Below are positions 42,098-49,890 of a stretch of DNA of 64,000 bases, one piece after another. Numbering within the stretch: the first letter of the stretch is position 1; each line of letters opens with the position of its first letter. The notes under the pieces are model-generated. The model searched no databases, was not told the DNA's origin, and worked only from the letters and a program-made list of their open reading frames with translations. The position numbers were made by a program, and so were the translations under genes. The stretch lies in contig CAWIED010000002.1 of NCBI GenBank assembly GCA_963835085.1, forward strand, positions 372,001 through 436,000, given 5' to 3'. Source of the stretch: JBDIAG01 sp963835085. GTDB lineage: Bacteria > Actinomycetota > Actinomycetes > Actinomycetales > CAWJMD01.

Positions 42098-43043
42098 CGG
42101 TGGTGAGACCGAAGCCAGCGATGAGTTCGGGGATCGCCCTGTAGTAGGACGTCCTCACTTGGTACGGCCCGTAAGCGCTCATGGCGGCGTATGCGGCGAC
42201 CCAGGTCCGCACCTCGTGAGCGGAATGCCCCGCGAGTCTCGTCATCTCATCTACGTCCCAATCGTCGATCGACGTGAGGTCGCCGGCCGCGAGCAGTGCC
42301 ATCAGATCCTGATCCCAGTCCGGAGCCAGGGGTTGTAGGTCACTGTCGCCCGCAGCGAAGGCTCGGGCTCCGTCGATGACACGCTGTTGCCGTGCCTGCC
42401 GGGATTGGTCGTCCAGGTTGCGCCCGCCGCCCATCAGCATCGCGCGTTGGGCCGCGGTTGCGTTCTCCAGACGCGGCACCGGTGGATCGTGTGACAGTCC
42501 CCCGGAGGCAATCAGCAGCACCCGCTCCGGCCGTTCGGCCAGTGCGCTCCCAATCGCCTCCCCGAGGTGCCGGATCCGGGCCATCGGCCCGAGTGGCTCG
42601 GCCACGGAATTGATGAAGACCGGCAGGACCGGCCGGGCGCCGATGTCGCCGAACAACAACTCCAACGGTTGGACGGCGCCATGGTCCACCTGCATCGCGT
42701 AGGAGATCGGCAGATCGAGCCCGGCCGCCAATACGCGTCGCGCGACGTGGTCTGCGAGGTCGGCCGGCACGCGCAGCGGTCCCGGCTGGCTGCCGTAGTC
42801 ACCAATGCTGGTGGCGGCAACCCCGAGGCAGAACGGCGGCATCACGTCATAGAAGAAGCCGTTGTAGTGGTCTGGGAAGAACACCACGACAAGGTCCGGA
42901 TTGAACGCGGTCGCTGCCTGCCGCATGACGTCGAACTCTGTCTCCAGTTCGGCGCGCAGCGTTGGGTCGAGATCGGCCTCGTGCAGGAGTGGACTGTGGG
43001 ACATCGTCAGGAGCGCGACATCCGCCTCAGCAAACGTGGTCAC
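42060..43043 (-). CDS. mhpB: Extradiol ring-cleavage dioxygenase (MhpB, LigB type)
   Basis: 327 residues, very close to E. coli MhpB in design: LLTMSHSPLL, VVVFFPDHYNGFFYDVMPPF, CLGVAATSIGDYGS, SYAMQVDHGAVQPLELLFGD, SGGLSHDPPVPRLENA and VRTWVAAYAAMSAYG. The Fe(II)-binding His residues (SHSPL, DHYNGF) and the acid-base His (DHG) are kept. It opens 2,3-dihydroxyphenylpropionate or a similar catechol between ring carbons 1 and 2. The 5' end overlaps the hydroxylase stop by 4 bases; the 3' end overlaps gntR convergently. Confidence 0.92.
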   Translation of the reverse strand: MTTFAEADVALLTMSHSPLLHEADLDPTLRAELETEFDVMRQAATAFNPDLVVVFFPDHYNGFFYDVMPPFCLGVAATSIGDYGSQPGPLRVPADLADHVARRVLAAGLDLPISYAMQVDHGAVQPLELLFGDIGARPVLPVFINSVAEPLGPMARIRHLGEAIGSALAERPERVLLIASGGLSHDPPVPRLENATAAQRAMLMGGGRNLDDQSRQARQQRVIDGARAFAAGDSDLQPLAPDWDQDLMALLAAGDLTSIDDWDVDEMTRLAGHSAHEVRTWVAAYAAMSAYGPYQVRTSYYRAIPELIAGFGLTTVSPRPRAAGADR

Positions 43044-44812
43044 GCTCGACTCACCTCGGCTTCAGTCCGAGAAAGGACCTGGTCGAACGCGCCACGGAGC
43101 AGCCGGGTCGCCTCTGCCACGTCCCAGACCGGGCTACTGTGTCGCCACGCCACGACCGCATCGGGCCGCACCAGCAGGACGCCCGCGTCGTGAATCTCCC
43201 GAATCCGATGCCAGGCGTGGTACGGATCCTGCGCGTCGCCCTCGCCGACCACGACTGTGCGGATGAACTCTTCCGGCAAGGTCGTCGCGGCTTCCTGCCA
43301 GGCCCGGCCGGCGAGACCCGTGAGGACAGTGAACTTTCCGTCCCCCACCACGTCGAGGCTTGAGACTCGTCGCCCTCGGTGATCCACCAGCCAAGCGTGC
43401 GGGATCTTGGCACCTGGGCGAGTCGTGGCCCGCAGGTACAACTCCCGATCGCGTGGCCACTCCTCTTCGCCGACCTCGGGGTCGGCGACAACGGCCGTCG
43501 AGGTGTAGCGCTGGTTCTTCTCCACGCCCTCGGCATTGAACTCGTGGTCCTTCAACCGCAGCGCCTGATCGAGCTGATCGCGTAGCGCGACGCCTTCGGG
43601 GGTCGGCGCGTGCAGTCGAGAGAGGGCGTTGTCCACCAGGTCACCGTCTCCCGAGGTATTCAGGCACTCGCGCAGCGCGGCGTAGTCCTTCCGGGACTGG
43701 TTGGCTCGCAGGACGATCTGCTCGCCGACCGGCGCTCGCTCGGGTGTGTACGTGTCGAGCAGCCCAGCGCCGGCGTACCCCCTCAGCACGTATGCCAGCT
43801 TCCACGCGAGGTTGTGTGCATCCTGCACGCAGGTATTCAGGCCAAGCCCGCTGCTGGGCGGGTGCCGGTGCGTGGCGTCCCCACCGCAGAAGACCCTGCC
43901 TCTGGACAACGTGGTCGCGTATTGCTGATTGACGTACCACAAGGACGAACCGTGGATGGTGATCTCCACCCGATCATCGCCGATCAGCGAACGGATCTGC
44001 TTGGTGAGGAGGTCAGGGTCGCGGTCCGGCTCACCGCCAGCGATATCGAAGCCCCACCCTGCGATCCACTCGTCCCACGGTTCGATGGCGCGCAGCAGAC
44101 CCAGACCGATCTCCCCGAAGCCCGTCGACGGGTTGAAGAACCAGTGCAGAATGCTCGGTCGATGCGCAACATATTGGGACAGATCGGCATGGAACCGGGT
44201 GTAGATCGTGCCTGCCCGGGCCAGATGCCCCTCGAACGGCAGTTCAATCTGCTCAGCCACCTGCGACCGAGCACCGTCGGCACCCACCAGATACCGAGCG
44301 CGCACCTCGTACGTACGCCCACTCAGTACGTCCCGCAGGGTCGCGGTGACCCCATCACCATCCTCGTCTAGAGCCAGGAACTCGGTATTCCATGAGGTCT
44401 TGACCCCGTGCGCGCTTGCAGCGCCGACCAGCACGGGCTCCAAACGTGGCTGCGGGATGTCGAGGTACTCACACGGGCTGTGCCGGGCATAGTCGCCGTG
44501 CCGCTCGAATCCACTGCCCCACGACGGCATGCGCGCGATCTCCGTGCCGGTCAGACTCGTGGCCAGGAGGGAATCCCCCATCTCGAGCCACGGGGTGGCT
44601 TGCTTCTTCGCCTCGCCCTCCACACCCAGGTCGCGCAGCACCTCCATCGTGCGCTGGCTGGTGATGTGCGCGCGAGGCGTGTGCGCCACCCACGGGAACA
44701 TCGAAATCATCCGAACCTCAACGCCCAGTTTGGCCAAGGCCAATGCTGTCGTGGCACCCATCGGGCCAGCACCGATGACCAGGACGTCCGTGTCAAAGTC
44801 GGCGTTGCTCAC
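43040..44812 (-). CDS. FAD-dependent aromatic-ring hydroxylase (MhpA/TfdB type)
   Basis: 590 residues, class A flavoprotein. GxGxxG in VLVIGAGPMGATTALALAKLG, DG motif in YLVGADGARSQVAEQ, GD motif in VFCGGDATHRHPPSSGLGLN, then TCVQDAHNLAWKLAYVLRGY and a thioredoxin-like C-terminal domain (about 430-590). The GD region matches 2,4-dichlorophenol hydroxylases (TfdB) and phenol hydroxylases; by position it plays the MhpA role, adding an OH next to an existing one using NAD(P)H and O2 to give the catechol for MhpB. Overlaps its neighbours by 4 bases on each side (ATGA). Confidence 0.9.
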   Translation of the reverse strand: MSNADFDTDVLVIGAGPMGATTALALAKLGVEVRMISMFPWVAHTPRAHITSQRTMEVLRDLGVEGEAKKQATPWLEMGDSLLATSLTGTEIARMPSWGSGFERHGDYARHSPCEYLDIPQPRLEPVLVGAASAHGVKTSWNTEFLALDEDGDGVTATLRDVLSGRTYEVRARYLVGADGARSQVAEQIELPFEGHLARAGTIYTRFHADLSQYVAHRPSILHWFFNPSTGFGEIGLGLLRAIEPWDEWIAGWGFDIAGGEPDRDPDLLTKQIRSLIGDDRVEITIHGSSLWYVNQQYATTLSRGRVFCGGDATHRHPPSSGLGLNTCVQDAHNLAWKLAYVLRGYAGAGLLDTYTPERAPVGEQIVLRANQSRKDYAALRECLNTSGDGDLVDNALSRLHAPTPEGVALRDQLDQALRLKDHEFNAEGVEKNQRYTSTAVVADPEVGEEEWPRDRELYLRATTRPGAKIPHAWLVDHRGRRVSSLDVVGDGKFTVLTGLAGRAWQEAATTLPEEFIRTVVVGEGDAQDPYHAWHRIREIHDAGVLLVRPDAVVAWRHSSPVWDVAEATRLLRGAFDQVLSRTEAEVSRA

Positions 44813-45420
44813 GGTCGCGCCCCTTCCTGGATCGCAGCGATCGCACTGGCGCTGTCAGTGATCTCCCCGATAAGCCCCATCGACTCGATACTCGCCTGGT
44901 GCGCCAGTTCCGTCGCCGCCGCGCAGCAATCCTCGACGATTAGCACCCGGTAACCGGCGTCGCTGGCCTGACGGGCTGTGCCCTCCACAGAGGCGTTGGT
45001 CGCCACCCCGCAGAACAAAAGGGTGTCAATCCCCTGCGCACGGAGCCGCTGGTCCAGCTCTGGGGTGAGACCACCGATCCGCTTGTGCGTATGCACGATG
45101 TCGTCCGCCGCCGGCGCCATCTCCTCAAGAATTTCCGTCAACGGGTCACCTTCGGTCAGCGCATTGGACTGACGAGCGATCTGCAGCAGCGGTGAATTCG
45201 CGTCCAGATCACTGTAATCAGGACTCCACGCAACCCGCGTGTACACGACCTGCCCGCCGGCATCCCGGACGGCAGCCACAAGACGTGCCGCGGCCGGAAC
45301 GACCTCGCGGGCCGCCACCTGCTCGGCGAAGAACGGCGCAAACGCCCCCGGCCCAGCCACGTGGCCCTGCATATGGACCGCCACGACCGCCGTCCGACCC
45401 GGCTCCAGACTGATTCCCAT
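44809..45420 (-). CDS. Isochorismatase-fold cysteine hydrolase with altered Asp
   Basis: 203 residues from ATG 45420 (GGGAG upstream). The fold is shown by RTAVVAVHMQGHVAGPGAF, VVYTRVAWSPDYSDLDANSP, HTHKRIGGLTPELDQRLRAQ and the nucleophile loop LLFCGVATNASVEGTARQAS with its Cys. In most relatives the first strand ends D-x-Q; here it is H-x-Q, so the D-K-C triad lacks the usual Asp. It could hydrolyse an aromatic amide or carbamate before hydroxylation, or serve another role. First gene of the operon; three GCATGCAA boxes precede it. Confidence 0.85.
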   Translation of the reverse strand: MGISLEPGRTAVVAVHMQGHVAGPGAFAPFFAEQVAAREVVPAAARLVAAVRDAGGQVVYTRVAWSPDYSDLDANSPLLQIARQSNALTEGDPLTEILEEMAPAADDIVHTHKRIGGLTPELDQRLRAQGIDTLLFCGVATNASVEGTARQASDAGYRVLIVEDCCAAATELAHQASIESMGLIGEITDSASAIAAIQEGARP

Positions 45421-45460
45421 GTGAACTCCCTTGTCCTCGGTAAAGCAACGGTAGCAACTG

Positions 45461-45484
45461 GCATGCAAGCATGCAAGCATGCAA
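45461..45484. promoter_or_regulatory. Three tandem GCATGCAA boxes upstream of the catabolic operon
   Basis: GCATGCAA is repeated exactly three times (24 bp), preceded by ACTG. Each unit has the palindrome GCATGC. The left flank CTGGCATGC also occurs at the gntR promoter. Such phased sites 40 bp before the operon's first ATG are likely GntR binding sites. Confidence 0.6.
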
Positions 45485-45529
45485 GTGCTAGGGATTAAGT
45501 ACTCATCGCCAATCGCGGACCGTGGTTTT

Positions 45530-46033
45530 GACGCGTGACCCGGCCGCCGGAAGCCGGAGCGCACGAGTCGTCCCCATTGACGCCGACGTGTGCGCACGGC
45601 TCCGGGAACACCTCGCTGCGCAGAAGGCCGAACGTGATGCTTCGACACAAACGTGGCGCGAGAAGGACCTGGTCTTCACGCGACCAGACGGCTCGGCCGT
45701 GCGACCCGAGTACGTCAGCAAGCACTTCCACGTGCTCGTCCGACGGCATGGCCTCCGACAGATCCGACTGCACGACTCCGGCACACCAACGCCACTCTCG
45801 CCCTCGAAGCCGGCGTCGCGGTGAAGATCGTCTCGGCCACTCAACGACCGGCATCACCCAGGACATCTACACCCCACGTAAGTCCACGGGTTGGGCGAGA
45901 CGCGGCGGACCGAACCGCAGCACTCCTGGAGCCTTCCCCAGACGGCGCCGAAGACAGGGCTGCAGCAGATTACAGCGCATTTGCAACGCACCCGGATCAA
46001 AACGGTCACGAGAAACCGCCTCGCGGAGCCTGA
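45530..46033 (+). pseudogene. Tyrosine recombinase (integrase) remnant next to att D
   Basis: Pieces of one integrase catalytic domain in changing frames: SARVVPIDADVCARLREHLA, LVFTRPDGSAVRPEYVSKHF, then LRHTNATLALEAGVAVKIVS (HxxR-like box region), then GITQDIYT with the Tyr, then VGRDAADRTAALLEPSPD. At least three frame changes. The catalytic order is right but the gene is dead. It ends 66 bp before the tRNA-Arg fragment D, the normal arrangement of integrase and att site. Confidence 0.75.
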
Positions 46034-46049
46034 CCCAGCCCACGAAAAA

Positions 46050-46075
46050 GCCCCAGACGCGTTGGCGTCTGGGGC
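46050..46075. terminator. Bidirectional hairpin terminator beside att D
   Basis: GCCCCAGACGC and GCGTCTGGGGC (11-bp stem, GTTG loop), with TTTT after it on the plus strand and AAAAA before it. Nearly identical to the hairpin at 37,659. Confidence 0.75.
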
Positions 46076-46098
46076 TTTTCGTCGCTGTCTCAACGAGC

Positions 46099-46140
46099 GC
46101 GCCCGGAGGGACTCGAACCCCCAACCTTCTGATCCGTAGG
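46099..46140 (-). other. att remnant D: 3' half of tRNA-Arg(ACG)
   Basis: Minus strand: CCTACGGATCAGAAGGTTGG, GGGTTCGAGTCCCTCC and the acceptor end GGGCGCG. The best preserved of the four copies together with B. The 5' half is missing, so it is not a functional tRNA gene. Right-hand flank to about 46,290 is homologous to the flanks of B and C. Confidence 0.78.
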
Positions 46141-46419
46141 GCTGTGCTCGCCGTGACGTCGTGTCTGTGAACGGGTCTTCGTGCTTAAATCATTTTGTTT
46201 CGCCCGGTCGAAGCGTCCGACCTGTGGCGATTCGCGCCACGTGGCCCGGGCGGTGTCTGTGCAGATGGCTGCGCGCTGGCAGCGCACCCAGTCGTCGGGC
46301 CTCGCCCGAAAGGCACGGGAATGTGGACCGGCAGTGTGCATCGCGATGGCAGTCACCTACCCGCACGCCATAGTCCCGAGTGCAGCCACTGGAACTGACC
46401 TGTCGTCTAACCTGTCACC

Positions 46420-47442
46420 GTGCGCGAGGTCCGTCCGACCATCAGGGTTCTCAAGACCTTGCCCAGGGAGACATTCGTCGACAGGTCGGTGTGGGAGGGC
46501 GTCAAGAACCGGGACTGGGCGAACCTGAGCCTCTACGGCATCGACCACCCGCTGCTGAACGACGCGCGATCGCGGTTCGCGGCTGGAGTCCCGGATACCC
46601 ACCAGGTCTCCACCCGCGCGGCGGGTAGGAGGGTCTTCGAGGTCCGGGATCGTTCTGGTGCGGCGTGGCGTGGAGCCGTCGTTCTTGATGACCAGGGCGA
46701 CCCGTGGCTGGTGTATGCCGATCGTCACGACGCGTTCCACGCCACGGCCAGGAATTTCTTCGAGGCGGGGTCCTACCTGCCAATAGCGGCTGAGTACACG
46801 CTACGGGATCGAGAAGAAGCGGCGATCGCCTTCCTGGCATGGCGTAAGGAACTGCTCCGAGGACTGGCCGCCGCGATCGTTCAGGCGATGCGATCGCATG
46901 AGGAGGTACAGACGACGATCGCCGGTCATCGAACCACCGATCAGGCCACCTTCGAGGTCTCCCTTGAGCACGACACTGCCGCAGGTTCGGTGGATGAAGC
47001 CCACGAGTCCAGTTCGCTGGTGACCCTGGTCTTGCGGGTGCGCACCCGAACCGCCGACGAGTTCCGCCAGGAAGTGCTCAACACCGTGCTGCCGTTCCTG
47101 CAACCGGACCCCGACCAGTACGAGTCAGTCTTTGGTCGCGATGGATCGATGACACATCTGATCACCATGTCCCAGGGCCGCCTGATCCAGTTTGCAGCCG
47201 CTGCCCCAGATACGCAGTCGCCGACACCAGCCGATGCGCCTCCGCCGACGTGTCTGCATTACGTCGGCCTCACCTACCTGACCGAGGCCTACATCGAGGG
47301 CAGACCAGTCCGTGGCGTATGTGGGACCTGGTTCGTCCCGACCCGTGATGAGAGCGCGGGCTTGCCGGTCTGCCCTCGATGCGATGCCGAGAAGCCGATC
47401 GCTGAGGCGCTGCTTCAGCTGATGCGCGGGCCGGCGGACTGA
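46420..47442 (+). CDS. DUF3039-type zinc-ribbon protein with large N-terminal extension
   Basis: 340 residues from GTG 46420. The last 80 residues resemble DUF3039: TCLHYVGLTYLTEAYIEGRP, VRGVCGTWFVPTRDESAGLP, VCPRCDAEK, with Cys pairs for zinc. The first 250 residues (FVDRSVWEGVKNRDWANLSL, FEVRDRSGAAWRGAVVLDD, RDREEAAIAFLAWRKELLRG) form a separate domain with no family I can name. Ordinary DUF3039 proteins are under 100 residues. Function unknown. It begins about 130 bp after the homologous region to the right of att D. Confidence 0.65.
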   Translation: MREVRPTIRVLKTLPRETFVDRSVWEGVKNRDWANLSLYGIDHPLLNDARSRFAAGVPDTHQVSTRAAGRRVFEVRDRSGAAWRGAVVLDDQGDPWLVYADRHDAFHATARNFFEAGSYLPIAAEYTLRDREEAAIAFLAWRKELLRGLAAAIVQAMRSHEEVQTTIAGHRTTDQATFEVSLEHDTAAGSVDEAHESSSLVTLVLRVRTRTADEFRQEVLNTVLPFLQPDPDQYESVFGRDGSMTHLITMSQGRLIQFAAAAPDTQSPTPADAPPPTCLHYVGLTYLTEAYIEGRPVRGVCGTWFVPTRDESAGLPVCPRCDAEKPIAEALLQLMRGPAD

Positions 47443-47449
47443 CCGCGAC

Positions 47450-47884
47450 CTACAGGGCGTCGAGCGCCGTCAGGTCGACACCGCTCAGTGTGCCCGCCTC
47501 ATCACGAACACGCTGGCTGATCGCCTCACTGTTGCCGAGTGCGTGAGCGACTGCGGCGTTCGCACGCTCACGACGGTCAATGAAGTCGAGCAGGTCAAAC
47601 ATCCGGATGCGACGGTGGCTGCCCACGCGGTGGAACACCAGCTCACCACGGTCCATGAACTTCAGCAGATGCGGACGGCTCATATGAAGCAGGTCGGCAG
47701 CCTCATTCGGCGTCAGTTCGGAGTCGGCCTCGAACATGGTCACGTCGATTCCACGCGACATCGCTCGAACAACGCCCTGAAGCAGCACAGCAACAGGCGA
47801 GCCCTGCGGCAACGACGTGGCGAAGCTAGTCAGCTGCTCAAGTTCAGCATGGTCGACCGTTTTAGCTGTCAGCAAGTAGTTCAT
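47450..47884 (-). CDS. Excisionase-like HTH antitoxin without partner
   Basis: 144 residues from ATG 47884. Helical N-half (ELEQLTSFATSLPQGSPVAV, LLQGVVRAMSRGIDVTMFEA), then HTH: ELTPNEAADLLHMSRPHLLK, FMDRGELVFHRVGSHRRIRM. The same plan as the antitoxin at 36,512, but no PIN gene follows: the next gene converges 7 bp away. The toxin seems lost. A repeat upstream probably serves as its operator. Confidence 0.8.
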   Translation of the reverse strand: MNYLLTAKTVDHAELEQLTSFATSLPQGSPVAVLLQGVVRAMSRGIDVTMFEADSELTPNEAADLLHMSRPHLLKFMDRGELVFHRVGSHRRIRMFDLLDFIDRRERANAAVAHALGNSEAISQRVRDEAGTLSGVDLTALDAL

Positions 47885-47948
47885 GTTCGTCCTTCGTACG
47901 CTTGACGTGCGCCGTCCGGGCTGGTTCGCGAGAGCCCGTCCCAACGAC

Positions 47949-47979
47949 TGTCATGAGTGTAACAAGTGTCATGAGTGTA
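47949..47979. promoter_or_regulatory. Two direct TGTCATGAGTGTA repeats upstream of the antitoxin
   Basis: The 13-mer is at 47949-47961 and 47967-47979, period 18 bp. On the antitoxin strand the repeats read TACACTCATGACA. Position 65-95 bp before the gene fits an autoregulatory site. Confidence 0.5.
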
Positions 47980-47984
47980 GTCAG

Positions 47985-48651
47985 CTCTTCTCCGGACTCC
48001 CTGCTCTCCGTACGCTCCCAACCCCTCGCCAGTCTGCGGACGCAACATGACCGCTCATCCCAGGCTGGGCGGCCACATCCCACAGATCACCTTCCTTATC
48101 GGACAATCGCACCCTTCGGAACGCCTGAGATCCAGAATCTTCCGCGGAGAGAGCTGAGGCCATAGCCAGATCAGACAACAGGCAACAGTTGCTTCGTTCA
48201 CGCCGGCCCCGACCGCGGGCCATGTGCTTGCCGCAAAACGCCTCACGTAGGTGCTTGGCTGCCTCGTCACGATCAGCACCAGCGCCGGTGAGGACGTCAT
48301 AGGCGATCTGGGTCAGTTCAGCCAGGGGAATGCCGTGCTAGGTCGAGGACGCCGGGAGCCGGACACCCGGCGACGCACGAGGCAACCTTGCTGCGCCTGG
48401 CCAGGCGACTCCGATGTCACGGTTCGAAAAAATCTCGCCCGCGCCGGCACGTCCAGCGACACAGACGACCCCACACTGGACGACGGAAGAAAACTCCCTT
48501 GTACCAACCGCAGCTTCCGGGTGAGAGTGCTCCTGCGCGCCACGCCACACCAGGTTTCCCGGTCGACGAACGCCTGGACCGAGGTCGCCACCCACGTGGC
48601 TCGCCTCTACGACGACTCGATCATCTGAGCCCGACTGGTCGGCTTCCTGGC
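47985..48651. other. Stretch without a supported gene
   Basis: Short protein-like pieces are seen on the minus strand (AELTQIAYDVLTGAGADRDE, AAKHLREAFCGKHMARGRG near 48,190-48,330) but start, end and family could not be established. Probably eroded genes of mobile origin. Confidence 0.35.
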
Positions 48652-49010
48652 TCAGCGAAGTGGGAGGTAGCGGACCGTGTCCTTCCAGTCGTCAGGTTCG
48701 CTGGCGCCTTCGATCGCGAGAAGTTCCTCGATGACCAGCGCTCGCGGCAGTGACTCCCGTATCTCGAAGACTTCTGGCATGGGGAGCTCGGCCGCGATTC
48801 GCTCGTTAGGCGTAATCCCGCATGGTCGCCAGGTCGTGGGTGAGCAGGATGCGGGCCGTCGTTGGCCGCCCACTCGAGCACGCTCGGATCGTCAAGGGTC
48901 CGTAGCCGAGCCATCGTGGATGGTCACGATGCCAGATGTGGCGCGCGCCGCTCGAGCCCTGTGAGGATGCGCTGGTCGAAGTTCTCGTCGGTAAGAAACC
49001 GGATCGTCAT
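48652..49010 (-). pseudogene. DUF5615 PIN-like toxin relic, copy 2
   Basis: From ATG 49010: MTIRFLTDENFDQRILTGLE, then after a frame change LEWAANDGPHPAHP..., and in the next frame ERIAAELPMPEVFEIRESLP, RALVIEELLAIEGASEPDDW, KDTVRYLPLR to a stop. Acidic PIN-like residues (DEN, HD) are recognisable but at least two indels break the gene. Overlaps the DUF433 relic by 4 bases. Homologous to the relic at 30,918. Confidence 0.7.
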
Positions 49011-49342
49011 CGTCCAAGCCGGGCGAGCGGCTTGGCGCGAAGCCCTTCTGGCGGGAACCGCGCCTCAACCTCAACCTTGATCTCGGTACGCCGTGTGTCC
49101 CGGGCCGCCAGGTGGGGGTTCACGTCATCACGGTGCCGCACGCAATACGTGAAGATGGCATAGATGCGCCCCGGGAGACCGTGGCACAGGCTTCGTGGAT
49201 CGCCTCGGGCGAGTCGCCGCGTGCGAAGGCTGCGATCAGCGTGCCCAACGGCACCCGGGTCCCGGTGACCGTCAGCCGACCGGCCCTCACCCCACTCCAG
49301 CGGAACCGGCTCGGGCTCGGGCTCGATCACAGCAGTAGCCAT
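49007..49342 (-). pseudogene. DUF433 antitoxin relic
   Basis: Starts MATAVIEPEPEPVPLEWGEG with AGGAGGTG upstream. Then the reading frame changes: the middle (RLTVTGTRVPLGTLIAAFAR, GDSPEAIHEAC) is in a second frame, and the end GLPGRIYAIFTYCVRHRDDV, NPHLAARDTRRTEIKVEVEA is back in the first. Two compensating indels; a distorted protein could still be made. DUF433 proteins are HTH antitoxins for DUF5615 toxins. Confidence 0.65.
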
Positions 49343-49374
49343 CGCAGCAGCACCTCCTGCTAACCCGGTCCACG

Positions 49375-49890
49375 GTGACGGCCCTGCGCCACGATCCGAT
49401 CGGGCAGATCCCGGTCTACCAGCTCACGCCACGACTCCTACGGCATGCATTCACCCGATGGCGACACGACACCGGCATGACCGACGGCGAACCCGACGCG
49501 GTCGTGGTCGGACGCTTCCGCGTGATCCGTTCCGGCGTCGGCTGGGGCTGGAACGAACGCCTCCTGGATGTCCACCCGATCCGGTTCATGCGCACGCCCG
49601 CCGGTCCACCACCCTGTCAACTCGTCAGCGACCAGGGCGTACACGCCCTCCAAGAAGCCGCCGACCTGCGCGCAATCGAGCCCCTCGCCAACACCCCGCC
49701 TGGCGCGACCCGCCCCAGCTGCGAGCATTGCAGCGGGCAGAACAAGACATGCTCCTGGTCCGACTTGCCCTGGACAGTGGCGCCTGCCGCGGTCAACTCG
49801 CCGCACTGCAGTTCGCCGATCTACATGACTATACCATTCCCTCGAAATCTGGTTGGGGAATTCTTGACCGGCGCTCTACCGTTCGGTGAC
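49375..49890 (+). pseudogene. Integrase-like debris
   Basis: A protein-like run TALRHDPIGQIPVYQLTPRL and ATRSCEHC-type cysteine region (RPSCEHCSGQNKTC) passes, by frame change near 49,710, into LQRAEQDMLLVRLALDSGAC and RGQLAALQFADLHD. The last is the start of a tyrosine recombinase catalytic domain (Arg box). What precedes it may be an N-terminal domain of the same protein. Truncated at about 49,850 and overlapped by the next gene. Confidence 0.45.

Noticed and set aside
34021..46140. Functional tRNA-Arg genes at the four att copies
   Set aside because: Only the 3' half is present in each; the D-arm and 5' acceptor strand are missing, so no complete tRNA can be folded.
45535..46170. Frames ending in peptides such as RDSNPQPSDP at the att copies
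   Set aside because: These are translations of the tRNA-Arg fragment, a well-known source of false proteins.
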